A DNA stretch of 8,630 bases, taken from the NCBI GenBank assembly GCA_963922685.1, contig CAWUJM010000057.1:1-8630 (forward strand). The letters are read 5' to 3'. A model generated the notes under the pieces. The model saw only the letters and a program-made list of their open reading frames with translations, was not told the DNA's origin and did no database searches. A program made the position numbers and the translations under genes. This document shows, one piece after another, positions 1 through 7,201 of the stretch (the first letter of the stretch is position 1; every line of letters starts with the position of its first letter). The DNA comes from JAHDBG01 sp963922685. Lineage in GTDB: Bacteria > Pseudomonadota > Gammaproteobacteria > Chromatiales > Chromatiaceae.

Positions 1-53
1 CGCCTCAAAAACCACTTCGCGACGCTCAACCAACTTTTCAGCGGGAATTGTTG

Positions 54-182
54 TCACAAATATGACTTCTGAAAATCCTCAATAGCTTTCAGAATCGTAA
101 GGTCATCGAATGGCTTATCAAAATAATCTGTTTTTTTCAGGATATTTCTTACATTAGACCCGGAAAGTTGGAATTCGGGAAG
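54..182 (-). pseudogene. C-terminal remnant of an unknown protein
   Basis: This is an open minus-strand frame of 42 codons ending in TGA (54-56). It has no start codon and is closed upstream by an in-frame TAG at 183-185. The product reads like real protein (…GSNVRNILKKTDYFDKPF…, then DDLTILKAIEDFQKSYL), with balanced charged and hydrophobic residues and a helical C-terminus. I do not recognise the family. It stops abruptly where the plus-strand TIR-like coding sequence becomes convincing (about 180), so it looks like the 3' end of another gene joined tail-in at a rearrangement junction. The plus strand is also open opposite it (66-185) but gives a less protein-like sequence. Confidence is limited by its shortness. 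Confidence 0.35.
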
Positions 183-1050
183 CTATGAGATAGACCGGAG
201 TCGGGCGATAGTTGAACACACTGCCGATGAGATTAGTGAGAGGTATAAATTCTTTACTGAGAGGGCTGTTAAAGAGCTTAAAAGTTTCCCGTGCCTATTT
301 GTTGTTGAAAACGAGGAAAGAGAATCCAGAATCGGGTACATCACTAATATTCGGTTAAGGAAATCCAGCATAGTAATAAATTTTGAATTTGATCCAATTT
401 TTCCAGCATTAAGAATAGGTGCGATTGAAGATCTTCGTAGTGATATTGACTTGAGGAAATGGGAGCTTTCCCGAACACATTGGGCAGTTAAGGATGAACC
501 TTTGTTTGAAATCCTTGTTGGCAGGAAGTTAGTTACAATAGAACAACTGGAAGCATCTTCGATACGTAAAAACCCGTTACCTCAATACAATACTGAGGTT
601 TCAAACAGTAACGGATCAGAATATAAAAAGTCGCAAATATTTATTTTTCATGGGCATGGTGAGCTTGCTGAATTGGAGTTAGTGAAGTTCATCAGTGGTC
701 TGAATTTAGAGCCTATTGTGTTACATATGCAGGCCAGTTCAGGCCGAACAATTATTGAGAAAATAGAACTTTATTCAAATGTGGGTTTTGGAATTGTACT
801 CTATACACCGTGTGATGTTGGTTCAAAGGTAGGAGAATTAAATGGGCAGTATCGCGCACGCCAGAATGTTGTTTTTGAACATGGCTATCTCATTGGGAAA
901 TTGGGTCGATCAAGAGTCAGTGCCATTGTGAAAGACCGTGTTGAGATACCTAATGACATCAGTGGTGTTGTCTATATCCTACTGGATGATAAAGGTTGCT
1001 GGAAAGAAGAGTTAAAAAAGGAAATGCGTAGCGTTGGTTATAGCGTGTAA
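181..1050 (+). CDS. TIR-like nucleotide-binding/NADase-type effector (PF10137-like), 5'-truncated
   Basis: The C-terminal half (about 634-1047) matches the TIR-like domain used as an effector in CBASS/Pycsar-type antiphage systems. It shows a first strand IFIFHGHGE, then RTIIEKIE (its Glu, codon 757-759, is the likely catalytic residue), FGIVLYTPCDVG, the family hallmark ARQNVVFEHGYLIGKLGR, and a closing VVYILLDDKG segment. Known members of such TIR families cleave NAD+ when triggered. The frame is open without a break from 127. Upstream of the TIR domain, 181-600 encodes a plausible N-terminal region, including FPCLFVVENEE, INFEFDP and KWELSRTHWAVKDEPLFEIL, similar to what I recall ahead of this domain in stand-alone proteins. 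No ATG, GTG or TTG occurs in frame between 127 and the TTG at 451. That TTG lies inside the conserved stretch and has no Shine-Dalgarno sequence, so it is not a convincing start. I infer loss of the 5' end. The region is AT-rich compared with the core genes, suggesting acquisition. No cyclase or other defence partner is visible in the window. Confidence 0.82.
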   Translation, partial: SYEIDRSRAIVEHTADEISERYKFFTERAVKELKSFPCLFVVENEERESRIGYITNIRLRKSSIVINFEFDPIFPALRIGAIEDLRSDIDLRKWELSRTHWAVKDEPLFEILVGRKLVTIEQLEASSIRKNPLPQYNTEVSNSNGSEYKKSQIFIFHGHGELAELELVKFISGLNLEPIVLHMQASSGRTIIEKIELYSNVGFGIVLYTPCDVGSKVGELNGQYRARQNVVFEHGYLIGKLGRSRVSAIVKDRVEIPNDISGVVYILLDDKGCWKEELKKEMRSVGYSV

Positions 1051-1212
1051 TTGTTATATTATTGGCGCACAGTATCAATGCTATTTCTGGTAGTGAGTCA
1101 AAGATGTGTTTTTGCGTAAATCAATTGGAAATCACACATAAAAGTACTGGTTTTTTAAGATGCTATACATAATTTCAGCTTGACATTTACATGAGAAAAC
1201 ATCTGGCCACAC

Positions 1213-1315
1213 CTATAACAGCGAAGCTGCAGTCGCAGCATCCATCTGGCCTGCCGCTCGTCTATCCCGCTTCTTCCCCTCGGCTATGGATTCCGCGACT
1301 ACGCGCGGAATGACG
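1213..1315. repeat. REP-like palindromes (copy B1)
   Basis: The non-coding interval 1051-1496 starts with AT-rich sequence (1051-1212) in which I see no gene and no convincing promoter or terminator. At 1219-1238 lies CAGCGAAGCTGCAGTCGCAG, identical to 6285-6304. At about 1287-1312 lies a palindrome with arms TTCCGCG and CGCGGAA, the reverse complement of a GTCATTC…GAATCC-type repeat that is common between bacterial genes. It ends about 30 bp before repeat A1. The same pairing of a REP-like palindrome and repeat A, in the same relative orientation, recurs at 6071-6345. Confidence 0.7.
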
Positions 1316-1341
1316 CTGGGGCGTCCTGAAAGTCGCCACGA

Positions 1342-1490
1342 AGGTGGTCGTGCCACTTCACTGCAAGGCGTTATCCGGTCAGGGTTCTCCGAGGGCGTCT
1401 GCGGCCACGGATGGCCGCAGCCGAGCCCTCAAGGATGGGTTTATGGCGTACCTCGGAGGGCCCTGACCGGATAACGCTGGCACTCAGATC
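1342..1490 (+). repeat. Structured dispersed repeat, copy A1
   Basis: The order of parts is a short hairpin (GGTGG…CCAC, 1343-1357), a perfect 17-bp outer stem (GCGTTATCCGGTCAGGG at 1368-1384, paired with 1461-1477), an inner extension CTCCGAGG/CCTCGGAG (1387-1394 with 1451-1458), an 8-bp hairpin TGCGGCCA-cgga-TGGCCGCA (1400-1419), and a second hairpin AGCCC…GGGTT with a G·U pair. Both internal hairpin regions contain GGATGG. The right end (…CTGGCACTCAGATC) is shared with copy A2. The stop codon of the neighbouring minus-strand DUF455 gene lies only 7 bp beyond the right end, so read from that gene the element could act as a terminator or 3'-end processing structure. There is no U-tract typical of an intrinsic terminator. 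Confidence 0.85.
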
Positions 1491-1496
1491 GCAGAA

Positions 1497-2336
1497 TCAG
1501 TTTGCATCCCGACCGGTATGGTCAGCAGCACATAACTGGTTGAGCCGGGTCATTTCGTGCGAGCTGAAGCCAGCCGCCAGGCGGGCTTCCGTATGTAATG
1601 GGCCGCGTACCAGATGCCGGAACCGGGTACTGAGCAGTTCCAGATAATATGCCTCCGGATCCAGCCCGCGCTGAGCACAGGCATACTGAAACCAGCGGGT
1701 GCCGATCGCAACATGGCCGATTTCGTCCTGTAATATCACGGCCAGAACCTCAGCTGTCGCAGTATCGCCAATCTTGCGAAAACGCGCCATCATACCCGGT
1801 GTGACATCCAGTCCACGCGCTTCCATCACACGCGGTACCAGTGCCATACGTTGCACAAAGTCGTCTGCAGTCTGTTGTGCCAGTTCCCACAGGCCATTGT
1901 GGGCCGGAAAGTCACCGTAGGCATAACCGAGTGCATCCAGACGCGCCTGTAGCAGGGTGAAATGTTTTGCTTCTTCTGCGGCGACCCGGACCCAGTCCGC
2001 ATAATAGGCTGCAGGCAGACCCTGAAACCGGCTGGCAGCATCACAAGCCAGGTTGATCGCATTGAACTCAATGTGGGCGACCGCATGGATCAGTGCTGCC
2101 TGACCAGTGCGACTGCCTGGTCTGCGTCTGACCAGCTGATTAGGCGCAACCAGCACCGGACGGTCTGGCTGGCCGGCGTGCAGACTGAGAGCCAGCGGTA
2201 TATCGCCGACTGTCAGCTGACCGGCCTGCCAGTCGCGCCATAATTGTTGCGCCAGCGCGACCTTGTTAGCAACATCTGTGCTCAGCAGACAGGTGTGGGC
2301 CGCCTGATGGACATTCCGGGTGGTGGACACAGGCAA
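1497..2336 (-). CDS. DUF455 family (COG2833) ferritin-like protein
   Basis: The product is 279 aa if started at TTG 2336. It is a ferritin-like four-helix protein of the DUF455/COG2833 group, expected to carry a di-metal centre in a cytoplasmic protein of unsettled function. Visible ligand candidates are E90 in AHIEFNAINLACDA, E122-x-x-H125 in EEAKHF, E172 in MEARGLD, and E205-x-x-H208 in ILQDEIGHVA. This is the usual pattern of two ExxH motifs plus lone glutamates, and the length fits the family. A TGA stop lies immediately upstream of TTG 2336; GTG 2330 is the only nearby alternative. Neither has a clear Shine-Dalgarno sequence, and there is no in-frame ATG. Family members I recall begin near residue 8-10 of this reading, which supports a start in this spot. 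It is transcribed divergently from comEC with almost no spacer. The gene looks intact. The family name is secure; any substrate is unknown. Confidence 0.9.
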   Translation of the reverse strand: MPVSTTRNVHQAAHTCLLSTDVANKVALAQQLWRDWQAGQLTVGDIPLALSLHAGQPDRPVLVAPNQLVRRRPGSRTGQAALIHAVAHIEFNAINLACDAASRFQGLPAAYYADWVRVAAEEAKHFTLLQARLDALGYAYGDFPAHNGLWELAQQTADDFVQRMALVPRVMEARGLDVTPGMMARFRKIGDTATAEVLAVILQDEIGHVAIGTRWFQYACAQRGLDPEAYYLELLSTRFRHLVRGPLHTEARLAAGFSSHEMTRLNQLCAADHTGRDAN

Positions 2337-2349
2337 TCAGGTGAGCTGT
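2337..2349 (+). promoter_or_regulatory. Ribosome binding site deciding the comEC start
   Basis: AGGTGA at 2339-2344 sits five bases before ATG 2350, a good Shine-Dalgarno spacing. This favours ATG 2350 over the in-frame GTG at 2320, which would overlap the start of the divergent DUF455 gene. The 13 bp between TTG 2336 and ATG 2350 cannot hold a promoter for either gene, so each promoter must lie inside the other gene or farther away. Confidence 0.6.
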
Positions 2350-4656
2350 ATGGCGCAGGCAGCACAAAAGACCAGAGTGACTCCCCTGATGGTCCGGGTT
2401 CTGGCCTGGCTGGCGGGGATCAGCAGCCTGCAGTACATGAGTGAGCTGCCGCATCCGGCCTGGATCGGTGGTGTTGGTGCGCTGGTGATACTGGCTTGGT
2501 ACTGGCGTTGTCCGGCATGGGGTCTGGCCTTTTTTTTCGGGTGGGTCTGGGCAGCCTGTGTGGCCTGGTGGTCTCAACCGGAGCTGATTCCGGCTCTGGA
2601 TGTGCGGTCAACGTATCAGGCACGTGGCGTGGTCGTCAGTCTGCCGGAAACGCGTGAGGAGTATAGCCGATTTCTGTTCCGGGTAAATCAGCTCCGGCAG
2701 GCAGATCAGATCCAGCAGGGCGACTGGTTGTTGCGCGTTAACTGGTTGCAGGCACCGCCGGTCTTCGCAGGTTCTGAATGGCAGCTGGCACTGCGGATAA
2801 GGCCGGCGCGCAGTTATCACAACCCGGGCAGCTGGGATTATGCCGGCTGGTTGTATCATCAGGGCGTACGTTATACTGCATATGTGCGTCAGGATCCGGC
2901 GCACCAGCTATTGCAGATCGCAGCCTGCTGCCCGCTGCAACGGCTGCGCCAGTACTGGCGCGATGCATTGCAGACCCTGGCCCTGCCGCCGGATGTGTCC
3001 GGTGTGTTGCTGGCCCTGACGCTGGGCGATCGCAGTGGCCTGTCACACGATCTGAAACAGGCGTTTGCGGCAACCGGCACCAGTCACCTGATGGCAATTT
3101 CGGGCCTGCATATCGGTCTGGCAGCGACCCTGGCGTTGCTGATCGTGTCCGCGATCTGGCGGCGGATTCCACGTCTGTGTGCCCGCTATCCGGCCCTGCT
3201 GGCCGGGACCTGGGCCAGTCTGTGTACGGCTGCAGGCTATGCCACCCTGTCCGGTTTCGGTCTGCCAGCGCAGCGGGCACTGGTGATGGTACTGGTATTT
3301 GCGGTTGCCTTGCTGCAACGGCAGCTGGTGCAACCGTTTGCGGTCCTGGCTGTGGCAGCATGGATGGTCACCTTTCTGCAGCCGGATGCGATTCTGTCTG
3401 CCGGTTTCTGGTTGTCGTTTGCCGCAGTCGCAGCCATCTTTGCGCTGCTACCACTGCTGCGTGATCGTTCCCGGTGGGTGCAGGCAATTCTGGTACAGCT
3501 GGGGGTCAGTCTGATGCTGTATCCGATCCTGTTGTTGTCCGGCATGCCGCTCAGCTGGCTGTCACCTGCGGTCAACCTGATTCTGGTGCCTGTGTTTGGC
3601 CTGGTCGTGGTGCCGCTCAGTCTGCTTAGTGTGCTGAGCCTGCCCTGGGTGCCACTGGCAGCGGATCTGCTCGGTTGGCTGGCACTACCGCTGCAATGGA
3701 TCCTGGACGGACTCTACTGGCTGGCGGACCGGGGACGCTGGGAAGCGTCTCTGCCGCACCTGCGCTGGTTATTGCTGGTTGCAGTCGTACTGATGCTGGC
3801 ACCTGTCGCCTGGCACTGGCGTCTGGCCGGTCTGGTGTTATTCGGTCTGGGCCACCTGCCGGTCACCAGCACACCGAATCGGGGCGAATATCGGGTGACA
3901 GTGCTGGATGTCGGTCAGGGTCTGTCGGTGGTGGTACAAACACAGAACCACGCACTGGTATACGATACCGGTGCCACATTTGCCAGCGGGTTTAATCTGG
4001 CCGATGCGGTAGTGCAGCCGTTTCTGCGTGAACAGGGCATCACGCAACTGAGCCTGCTGATGCTCAGTCATGGCGATAATGATCATGCCGGCGCGGCAGC
4101 TCAGTTGCTGGCACAGGTACCGGCACAGCGCGTGCTGGCCGGTGAACCAGACCGGCTCAGTGTCACCGCTGAACCCTGCCAGGCAGGGCAGCACTGGAAC
4201 TGGGATGGTGTATCGTTTCACGTATTACATCCGGATAACCCGCGCCCGGCAGTCAGCAATAATGCGAGCTGTGTGCTGAGCATCCGAAATGCTGCTGGCA
4301 GTACGCTGCTGACGGGCGATATTCAGGCTGCAGTTGAACGTCGGCTGTCCCCGAATCTGGCCGATTCAGGCCCCTGGTCTCTGGTAGTGGCACCACACCA
4401 TGGCAGCCGCAGTTCTTCTTCGCTCGCTCTGGTACAGGCAACCCGGCCACAGCAGGTGGTGTATGCGGTCGGCGCACTGAACCGTTATGGCTTTCCGAAG
4501 GCAGAGGTGGTCGCACGCTGGCAGGCTGCAGGTGCACAACACTGGCGCACCGATCAGTCCGGTGCGCTCAGCTGGTTATTTGCCGGGACGGTACAGGGAC
4601 CGGAAGCCTGGCGCCAGATACGGCAACGTTACTGGCATCAGGATGCCTCTGATTGA
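2350..4656 (+). CDS. comEC: DNA internalization/competence protein ComEC (Rec2)
   Basis: This inner-membrane channel protein carries incoming single-stranded DNA across the cytoplasmic membrane in natural transformation. The product is 768 aa, full length for the family. The N-terminus holds several hydrophobic segments and then a soluble DUF4131-like region. The competence domain follows, with the hallmark G226-D227-R228 and TGTSHLMAISGLHIGL (residues 242-257), and then a run of transmembrane helices to about residue 500. The C-terminal metallo-beta-lactamase-like domain starts at V518-L-D-V-G-Q-G. It has the metal-binding motif H574-G-D-N-D-H579, TGD at 655-657, and PHHGS at 682-686. These motifs are intact, consistent with a nuclease-like C-terminal domain. 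ATG 2350 is chosen for its ribosome binding site. Only 14 bp separate the gene from phrB, so the two are probably co-transcribed. No other competence genes are in the window. Confidence 0.95.
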   Translation: MAQAAQKTRVTPLMVRVLAWLAGISSLQYMSELPHPAWIGGVGALVILAWYWRCPAWGLAFFFGWVWAACVAWWSQPELIPALDVRSTYQARGVVVSLPETREEYSRFLFRVNQLRQADQIQQGDWLLRVNWLQAPPVFAGSEWQLALRIRPARSYHNPGSWDYAGWLYHQGVRYTAYVRQDPAHQLLQIAACCPLQRLRQYWRDALQTLALPPDVSGVLLALTLGDRSGLSHDLKQAFAATGTSHLMAISGLHIGLAATLALLIVSAIWRRIPRLCARYPALLAGTWASLCTAAGYATLSGFGLPAQRALVMVLVFAVALLQRQLVQPFAVLAVAAWMVTFLQPDAILSAGFWLSFAAVAAIFALLPLLRDRSRWVQAILVQLGVSLMLYPILLLSGMPLSWLSPAVNLILVPVFGLVVVPLSLLSVLSLPWVPLAADLLGWLALPLQWILDGLYWLADRGRWEASLPHLRWLLLVAVVLMLAPVAWHWRLAGLVLFGLGHLPVTSTPNRGEYRVTVLDVGQGLSVVVQTQNHALVYDTGATFASGFNLADAVVQPFLREQGITQLSLLMLSHGDNDHAGAAAQLLAQVPAQRVLAGEPDRLSVTAEPCQAGQHWNWDGVSFHVLHPDNPRPAVSNNASCVLSIRNAAGSTLLTGDIQAAVERRLSPNLADSGPWSLVVAPHHGSRSSSSLALVQATRPQQVVYAVGALNRYGFPKAEVVARWQAAGAQHWRTDQSGALSWLFAGTVQGPEAWRQIRQRYWHQDASD

Positions 4657-4670
4657 AACAGGATCGGTTT

Positions 4671-6077
4671 ATGTCATCATCAGCCATCGGCTTATGCTGG
4701 TTCCGGCAGGATTTACGGGTTACGGATAACCTTGCCTTAACCCGCGCATTGCAGCAGCATACTCAGGTCTTGTGCCTGTATGTGCATGAACACCCGGATG
4801 ATCCGGATCCACCCGCATCCTGCTGGTGGCAACAACGCGCAGTACAGGATCTGGCTGATCAGTTGCAGGGTCATCTGTTATATCGTACCGGTGACATTCA
4901 GCACAATCTGCAACAGATCCTGGCTGAATATACGATTGGTGCTGTGTACTGGAACCGGCTGTACGATCCGGTCAGTATCGCACGCGATACTGAACTGAAG
5001 ACCTGGTTACGAGAGCAATCCATTCAGGTACACAGTCTGCCCGGCCATCTGTTGTTTGAGCCCTGGCAGTTGCTGAAACGGGATGGGACACCATATCGGG
5101 TGTTTACACCTTTTTACCGGGTCTGTCTGGCACAAGGCCTGCCCGGCGATGTCGCACCGATCCCTGATCTGAGTCGTCTGGTACCAGTTACGGATGCACA
5201 AGCACAGATTGAGCGGGACAGTCTGACAGCTGCCTGGACGCAATCATTCGGTGAGCAATGGGATCCGCGCCGCCAGGCCGGTCAGGCCCGGCTGGCTGAA
5301 TTTATCGCACAGGATATGCCGGTGTATGATGAGGCGCGGGATATTCCGGCAACTGGTCAGGTCTCACATCTGGCATCTTATCTGCATTCCGGTCAGTTGA
5401 GCGTCCGCGAAGTTATAGCGGCAACCTGCGATCAGCCAGGTGCGGATGCGTTCGTGCGCCAGCTGGTCTGGCGCGAGTTCGCACATTATGTGTTATATCA
5501 CTGGCCACACACCTTGGACCAGCCGATGGACGCTAGGTATGTCCATTTTCCCTGGCAGACTGATCCGGCAGCCTTACAGGCCTGGCAACGTGGCCAGACG
5601 GGTATTCCGCTGGTGGATGCAGGTATGCGTCAATTGTGGCAGACTGGCTATCTGCATAACCGGCTGCGTATGATTGTCGCCTCTTTGTTGTGCAAACACC
5701 TGCTGATTGACTGGCGTGCCGGTGCTGCCTGGTTTATGTATACATTATTTGACGCCGATCTGGCAAACAACACGCTGGGCTGGCAGTGGGTGGCTGGTAG
5801 TGGCGTGGATGCCGCACCCTATTTCCGCATCTTTAACCCGGTCAGCCAAGGCAGGCGGTTTGATCCGGAGGGTACCTATATCCGGCACTGGGTGCCGGAA
5901 CTGGCCGCATTGCCGGATCGGTGGATCCAGCAACCCTGGGCGGCACCGGCTGAGTTGCTGGCAGCGCATGGCATACAGCCCGGGCGGGATTATCCACGCC
6001 CCATCGTTGATCTGGCTACCGGACGGCAGGCAGCGCTCGCTGCCTGGGAGCAGATGAAGACCTCAGTGTCGGCATGA
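4671..6077 (+). CDS. phrB: Deoxyribodipyrimidine photolyase
   Basis: This flavoprotein uses light to reverse cyclobutane pyrimidine dimers. The product is 468 aa. The N-terminal antenna-binding domain begins LCWFRQDLRVTDNLAL. The C-terminal FAD domain has VRQLVWREF (W267), TGYLHNRLRM (N330, R331), and DLANNTLGWQW followed by DAAPYFRIFNP. By alignment from memory, N367 matches the E. coli Asn near flavin N5 (N378), and W371 matches the proximal Trp of the electron-transfer chain (W382). The NTLGWQW variant is common in proteobacterial enzymes. ATG 4671 is preferred over TTG 4653, which overlaps the comEC stop; GGAT at 4661-4664 is a weak ribosome binding site at suitable spacing. The last few codons and the TGA fall inside repeat A3, so the C-terminal tail (KTSVSA) is supplied by the repeat. 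A cyclobutane-dimer role is likely, but the exact photolyase subclass is not settled by eye. Confidence 0.94.
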   Translation: MSSSAIGLCWFRQDLRVTDNLALTRALQQHTQVLCLYVHEHPDDPDPPASCWWQQRAVQDLADQLQGHLLYRTGDIQHNLQQILAEYTIGAVYWNRLYDPVSIARDTELKTWLREQSIQVHSLPGHLLFEPWQLLKRDGTPYRVFTPFYRVCLAQGLPGDVAPIPDLSRLVPVTDAQAQIERDSLTAAWTQSFGEQWDPRRQAGQARLAEFIAQDMPVYDEARDIPATGQVSHLASYLHSGQLSVREVIAATCDQPGADAFVRQLVWREFAHYVLYHWPHTLDQPMDARYVHFPWQTDPAALQAWQRGQTGIPLVDAGMRQLWQTGYLHNRLRMIVASLLCKHLLIDWRAGAAWFMYTLFDADLANNTLGWQWVAGSGVDAAPYFRIFNPVSQGRRFDPEGTYIRHWVPELAALPDRWIQQPWAAPAELLAAHGIQPGRDYPRPIVDLATGRQAALAAWEQMKTSVSA

Positions 6078-6206
6078 CCCGAAGCTGTTCTCCGGGGTAC
6101 GCCATACACCCATCCGTGGGGGCTCGGCTGCGGCCATCCGTGGCCGCAACGCCCTTGGAGAACAGATTCAGGTCACGCCCCTTCAAGTCCGGTGTGACAA
6201 CCACCT
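6062..6206 (-). repeat. Structured dispersed repeat, copy A3 (inverted)
   Basis: This is the same element as A1 and A2 on the opposite strand. The outer stem pairs about 6071-6096 with about 6154-6179. It is imperfect but long, and its sequence differs from A1 and A2 (for example CTGTTCTCC replaces the ATCCGGTC stem). The inner hairpin TGCGGCCA-tccg-TGGCCGCA (6129-6148) is perfect. The core CCGAGCCCCCACGGATGGG is conserved on the minus strand, and the short flanking hairpin (GGTGG…) is recognisable around 6190-6206. The phrB stop codon lies inside the outer stem, so a phrB transcript would fold here right after translation ends. Confidence 0.82.
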
Positions 6207-6271
6207 GTATCGCTATTTTCAAGTGGGCACCATCGGTGCTTCAGCATCTGTTTACGTGCTGGCGAATACGT

Positions 6272-6345
6272 GTCATTCTGCGCGCAGCGAAGCTGCAGTC
6301 GCAGAATCTACCGGATCTGCCACTCATCTGTCCCAACGGTACCGC
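6272..6345. repeat. REP-like palindrome (copy B2)
   Basis: This copy contains GTCATTCTGCGCG… and …AGTCGCAGAATC. The inverted arms TTCTGCG (6276-6282) and CGCAGAA flank CAGCGAAGCTGCAGTCGCAG (6285-6304), which is identical to 1219-1238. Weaker similarity to B1 continues to about 6335 (CTGCC.CTC.TCT.TCCC). It lies on the 5' side of repeat A3 when read in the orientation of A, as B1 does with A1. The interval 6207-6370 has no other recognisable content. Confidence 0.65.
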
Positions 6346-6370
6346 ATCCGGTACTAAAGTCTGGTTATAA

Positions 6371-6622
6371 TCATCTTTTAGTACGGTTTTTAATAGCCAG
6401 AACAAAGGCAGCTGAAAAATAGCCCATCAGTAGAATCTGGAAGGTTGTATAAAAATAAATCCAACCATTAGTAGCAGAAAACCATTTTTTGTCTGCACTG
6501 ATAAAAATCGAAGTGATTCTCGACAAAGTGAAGCTGAAAGAAGTGATCCAATTATTTTTCAGCCTTGGAATAAGAACTTTATGACTACCCTGTTCAGATG
6601 AAACAATCTTTACAGCAGGTGA
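6371..6622 (-). pseudogene. Hidden coding tail with a transmembrane helix, in frame after a TAA
   Basis: This is an 83-codon open frame with no start codon near its beginning. It lies in exactly the same frame as the preceding minus-strand ORF (6623-7201) and is separated from it by a single TAA at 6623-6625. It encodes a soluble stretch (SPAVKIVSSEQGSHKVLIPR, then LKNNWITSFSF…) followed by a clear membrane helix (about WIYFYTTFQILLMGYFSAAF and four more residues) and a positively charged end, KNRTKR. Sequence character and AT-rich composition match the upstream ORF, so I infer that it was the C-terminus of the same protein before a nonsense mutation. The alternative is an independent small membrane protein with a non-canonical start. 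Confidence 0.5.
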
Positions 6623-7201
6623 TTAAGCTGTGTATAGGTAGCTTATATCGTTATCTGTGCTGTCATTCTTATTTTTTGCAACAACAAGAAGATTATCTGT
6701 TTTATCGAAGTGTAAAATACCTCTTTTGAATATCTGGCTTTCTGATGTGTTTAATTCTTCTGCATAATCTGATTTGTAAAGCCTGTCATGGTAGCCGGTT
6801 GATATTAATTCGCGTTTTCCGTTTAATACCGTATCATAGGCATTAAAATAAGTAAATAGCTTATGTTTATCTGATGCCTGATGTGTGTTTCCACTACGTT
6901 TCATGATCACCATATGATAGCGGAGAGATGTCGGATCCCGGTATACAGGCGTTAAAGCGAGTTCTATGCGTCGCTCAATACCCAGATATGAAGCACTGAA
7001 GGTTCGCTGGAAAACCGGGTCCAGTAGTTCCGAAAATAACATTGCTGGTATTGTCTGTTGTGGTGGTGGAGTGGGGTTCGATAAGATAGTGTTTGAAGGT
7101 GATATCAACTCAGTGGTAACTGCCGCAATCAACTGATCCCGACGGGATAATATGATGATGGAAGGCACGCCAGTGATTATTCTGCTGACGCAACCAGACA
7201 A
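6623..7201 (-). CDS. Hypothetical protein; middle part of a broken exported protein
   Basis: The ORF has up to 192 codons, but its first ~20 codons (the nominal start is a TTG at 7201) lie in the wrong frame opposite better coding in the upstream ORF. The convincing part begins near 7160 with LSRRDQLIAAVTTELISPSN. A proline-rich linker (NPTPPPQQT) follows, then a mixed-charge domain (YLGIERRIELALTPVYRDP, RYHMVIMKRSG) and an Asp/Lys-rich end (TDNLLVVAKNKNDSTDND). I do not recognise the family. The most economical reading is that it continues the signal-peptide ORF 7110-7484 after a one-base frameshift, and itself continued into 6371-6622 before the TAA. It is much more AT-rich than comEC and phrB. 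Confidence 0.5.
   Translation of the reverse strand: MSGCVSRIITGVPSIIILSRRDQLIAAVTTELISPSNTILSNPTPPPQQTIPAMLFSELLDPVFQRTFSASYLGIERRIELALTPVYRDPTSLRYHMVIMKRSGNTHQASDKHKLFTYFNAYDTVLNGKRELISTGYHDRLYKSDYAEELNTSESQIFKRGILHFDKTDNLLVVAKNKNDSTDNDISYLYTA

Noticed and set aside
183..371. Minus-strand 62-codon ORF
   Set aside because: It is antisense to the convincing N-terminal coding of the TIR-like protein and shows no recognisable features.
1180..1219. TTGACA (1180-1185) with TATAAC (1214-1219) as a promoter
   Set aside because: The spacing is about 28 bp, far from the usual 17, and no gene starts downstream on that strand.
1368..1477. Intrinsic terminator call for repeat A1 (and likewise A3)
   Set aside because: The stem is long and strong, but no T-run follows on either strand, so I kept it as a structured repeat with possible 3'-end function.
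1286..1647. Plus-strand ORFs 1286-1474 and 1411-1647
   Set aside because: They run through repeats B1 and A1 and into the antisense of the DUF455 gene; the encoded sequence simply reflects the repeat core, and the same peptide appears from copy A2.
2778..3464. 228-codon ORF inside comEC in another frame
   Set aside because: The Gly/Ala/Arg/Cys-rich composition is typical of an out-of-frame reading of a GC-rich gene; the comEC frame is continuous and has all family motifs.
6074..6370. Plus-strand 98-codon ORF after phrB
   Set aside because: It lies almost wholly in repeats A3 and B2 and has low protein-like character.
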